From Marinibacterium profundimaris (GTDB lineage Bacteria; Pseudomonadota; Alphaproteobacteria; Rhodobacterales; Rhodobacteraceae), in contig NZ_AQQR01000033.1 in the NCBI RefSeq assembly GCF_002210095.1, forward strand, positions 1 through 33,067: a stretch of 33,067 bases of DNA, read 5' to 3'. The notes below the pieces were generated by a model. The model ran no database searches. It was not told the origin of the DNA and was given only the letters and a program-made list of their open reading frames with translations. Positions 31,076-33,067 of the stretch are shown here, one piece after another (the first letter of the stretch is position 1; the number at the start of each line of letters is the position of its first letter). The position numbers and the translations under genes were made by a program.

Positions 31076-32098
31076 ATGACAAGACACAAGCGTGACCCGG
31101 CGCGACCTGGGCGTGATCTGTCGCGTGCGGCAGCGATCGGCCGGGTGGTTCCGCTTCTCGGGCTGGCCGCCTGCGGGGGCGAGCAATCGGCGCTGAACCT
31201 GGCCGGGCGCGACGCCGCCTCTATCGGGCAGCTGTTCTGGGTCATGCTGGCCGGTGCCGTCCTTCTCTGGCTGGCACTGAACGGCGCATTCTACATCCTG
31301 TCGCACATCGCGTCGGACCGCTTCGACGAAAGATACATCCGCCCCCTGCTGATCGGCGGCGGGATCGTCCTGCCCGCCGTGGTGCTGAGCGCGCTTCTGG
31401 TCTGGGGGCTCAGCCTGCTGCCCGATCCGCGCCGCCCCGGCGACGGGCTGGTGGTGCGCGTCACCGGCGAGCAATGGTGGTGGCGCGTGGAATACTGGCC
31501 CGAGGGGGCCGATGCGCCCATCGTCTCGGCCAACGAGATCCGCCTGCCCGTCGGCCAGCGGACCGAATTCCGCCTGACCTCGGACCGCGTCATCCATTCC
31601 TTCTGGATCCCGGCCCTGGGCGGCAAGATGGACATGTTCCCGGGCCGCGAGACGATGATCAGCCTGCATCCCGACACCCCCGGCCGGTTCCGCGGCCAAT
31701 GCGCCGAGTTCTGCGGGGCAAGCCACGCCTGGATGGCCTTTGCCGCGATCACCATGGAGCCGGACGCCTTCGACGCCTGGCTGGCCGCCGAAGCCGCCGA
31801 TGCCGCCCCGCCCACCGGCGCCGCCGCCATGCGCGGCCAGACGGTGTTCTTTGACCAGGGCTGCGGCGCCTGCCACACGATCCGGGGTACCCCGGCGGTG
31901 GGCCAGGTCGGCCCCGACCTGACCCATGTGGGCGGCCGCGCCACCCTGGGTGCCGGCCGGTCCCCGCTTGACCTGGACGCCATCGCCGACTGGATCGCCC
32001 ATACCGGGGATCTCAAGCCCGGGGTGCGCATGCCCGCCTACGACCTGCCCGAGCGGGATCTTGTCGATCTCGCGCATTACCTGGAGGGTCTGAAATGA
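31076..32098 (+). CDS. coxB: Cytochrome c oxidase subunit II with fused haem c (caa3 type)
   Basis: This 340-residue protein has a lipobox-like 'LLGLAACGG' (Cys about residue 33), suggesting a lipoprotein signal, then two transmembrane helices. The CuA domain has H174 ('VIHSFWIP') and 'CAEFCGASHAWM' with C209, C213, H217 and M220, plus the electron-entry motif 'GEQWWWRVEYW'. A C-terminal cytochrome c domain carries C263-H267 (CGACH) and a distal-methionine candidate in 'GVRMPAYDL'. Fusion of haem c to subunit II defines caa3-type oxidases, which receive electrons from soluble or anchored cytochromes. Its stop overlaps coxA (ATGA at 32095). Confidence 0.96.
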   Translation: MTRHKRDPARPGRDLSRAAAIGRVVPLLGLAACGGEQSALNLAGRDAASIGQLFWVMLAGAVLLWLALNGAFYILSHIASDRFDERYIRPLLIGGGIVLPAVVLSALLVWGLSLLPDPRRPGDGLVVRVTGEQWWWRVEYWPEGADAPIVSANEIRLPVGQRTEFRLTSDRVIHSFWIPALGGKMDMFPGRETMISLHPDTPGRFRGQCAEFCGASHAWMAFAAITMEPDAFDAWLAAEAADAAPPTGAAAMRGQTVFFDQGCGACHTIRGTPAVGQVGPDLTHVGGRATLGAGRSPLDLDAIADWIAHTGDLKPGVRMPAYDLPERDLVDLAHYLEGLK

Positions 32099-33067
32099 CC
32101 CGCACCCCGCCCGACAGCGCCCTGCCCGGCCCCTCCGGCCCCTGGCCCCCGACCGAGGCGATGCTGAACGAACCGGTCCCCGAGGCCGTACGGACCGCCC
32201 AGGCGGACCGGCTGCGCAAGGCCTGGGAAACGCCGTCGGGCTGGCGCTACTGGACGGCGGTGAACAATTCCGAGGTCGGGCGCTGGTACTGCATGACCGC
32301 GCTGGTCTTCATGCTGATGGCGGGGGTGATGGCCCTGCTGATCCGCGCCCAGCTGGCGGTGCCGGAAAACGACCTGATCCCGGCCGACCGGTTCAACCAG
32401 CTTTTCACCATGCACGGATCGGCGATGATGTTCCTCTTCGCCGTGCCGCTGTTCGAGGCGATCTCGATCCTGCTGCTGCCCGGGATGCTGGGCGCGCGCG
32501 ACATGCCCTTCCCGCGCCTGTCGGCCTATGGCTACTGGTGCTTCCTGATCGGCGGCATCTTCGTCATCGGATCGATCTTCTTCGATGCCGCGCCGCGGGC
32601 GGGATGGTTCATGTACCCGCCCCTGGCGACCGAGGACGAAGGCCCGGGCAGCGACATCTGGCTGCTGGGCCTCAGCTTCATCGAGGTCGCCTCGATCGCC
32701 GCCGCGGTCGAGCTGATCGTGGGCTCTCTGAAATGCCGGCCGCCGGGGATGCGCGTGAACATCATGCCGCTTTATGCCTGGTACGTGCTGGTGGTGGGGG
32801 CCATGATCCTCTTCGCCTTCCCGCCGCTGATCGCCGGGGATTTCCTGTTCGAGCTGGAACGCTCCTTCGACTGGCCCTTCTTCGATCCGACCCGGGGCGG
32901 CGATCCGATGCTGTGGCAGCACCTGTTCTGGATCTTCGGGCATCCCGAGGTCTACATCATCTTCCTGCCTTCGATCGCCATCGCAGCGATGATCATCCCC
33001 ACCGTCGCGCGCCGTCCCATCGTCGGCTATTCCTGGATCGTGCTGTCGGCCGTGGGCACCGGGTTCC
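32095..33067 (+). CDS. coxA: Cytochrome c oxidase subunit I-III fusion, N-terminal part (continues at base 1)
   Basis: These are codons 1 to about 324 of the fusion whose remainder is at 1-1640. The low-spin haem a ligand is H107 in 'LFTMHGSAMMFLF'. The CuB histidine with its crosslinked tyrosine is in 'GHPEVYIIF' (H283, Y287), and E285 is the conserved proton-pathway glutamate. The D-pathway entrance aspartate is present ('GARDMPFPRLSAYGYW'), but the asparagines that usually line this channel in A1 oxidases are replaced. The ATG overlaps the coxB stop. The reading frame continues exactly across the circular join. Confidence 0.95.
   Translation, partial: MTRTPPDSALPGPSGPWPPTEAMLNEPVPEAVRTAQADRLRKAWETPSGWRYWTAVNNSEVGRWYCMTALVFMLMAGVMALLIRAQLAVPENDLIPADRFNQLFTMHGSAMMFLFAVPLFEAISILLLPGMLGARDMPFPRLSAYGYWCFLIGGIFVIGSIFFDAAPRAGWFMYPPLATEDEGPGSDIWLLGLSFIEVASIAAAVELIVGSLKCRPPGMRVNIMPLYAWYVLVVGAMILFAFPPLIAGDFLFELERSFDWPFFDPTRGGDPMLWQHLFWIFGHPEVYIIFLPSIAIAAMIIPTVARRPIVGYSWIVLSAVGTGF
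33026..33067. repeat. Terminal direct repeat, right copy (circular join)
   Basis: These 42 bases equal bases 1-42. See the left copy for the meaning: the ends overlap and the molecule is circular. Confidence 0.93.

Noticed and set aside
1-33067. CRISPR arrays, tRNA or rRNA genes, insertion sequences, relaxase or type IV secretion genes
   Set aside because: No spaced direct repeats of CRISPR type, no tRNA-like cloverleaf motifs, and no transposase, integrase or mobilisation protein seen on either strand.

Overview
The window looks like a complete, small circular plasmid of a GC-rich alphaproteobacterium, most likely of the Rhodobacteraceae/Roseobacter group. The last 42 bases (33026-33067) repeat the first 42 bases exactly, and one cytochrome oxidase gene runs in frame across the join. 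The circle would therefore be 33,025 bp. It carries a full maintenance backbone: a replication initiator with a DnaA-N-like C-terminal domain, ParA/ParB partition genes and a CcdA/CcdB toxin-antitoxin pair. I see no transposase, conjugation gene, tRNA, rRNA or CRISPR array. The host assignment is inference from base composition, the initiator type and the gene content.

Layout, clockwise. (1) 29.2-33.07 and 0-3.6 kb, plus strand: periplasmic Cu/Zn superoxide dismutase, an ExoD-like membrane protein, then a tight oxidase operon (coxB with CuA and haem c, a coxA-coxC fusion crossing the join, a small membrane protein, a CtaG-type assembly factor, a three-haem cytochrome c). (2) 3.7-5.0 kb: a sulfatase remnant without its catalytic cysteine region. 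(3) 5.3-9.9 kb: plasmid backbone (small helical protein, ccdB, ccdA, rep, iteron-bearing origin region, parA, parB). One 16-bp palindrome occurs upstream of parA, inside parA and inside parB, and is the likely partition site. (4) 9.95-13.4 kb: a perfect 20-bp palindrome and a cobalamin riboswitch ahead of a BtuCDF/FecCD-type importer. (5) 13.6-16.9 kb: Ku and LigD, a complete two-gene end-joining system. (6) 17.0-19.3 kb, minus: an aldehyde dehydrogenase and a short-chain dehydrogenase. (7) 19.4-21.35 kb: a divergent pair, an XRE-cupin regulator and a BenE-type transporter. (8) 21.4-29.2 kb, minus: one compact operon with an MBL-fold hydrolase, a CUT1-type ABC importer (binding protein, two permeases, ATPase), a divergent argininosuccinate-lyase-like enzyme and a ROK regulator.

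Common themes: the cargo is weighted to stress survival (superoxide removal, end joining, aldehyde detoxification, alternative respiration). Several of these units carry an upstream box resembling the alphaproteobacterial general-stress (EcfG-type) promoter, which suggests shared control. The two import systems look like separate nutritional modules. The importer/lyase/hydrolase operon is the best candidate for an undescribed catabolic pathway. The palindromes inside parA and parB are the most striking DNA-level signal.
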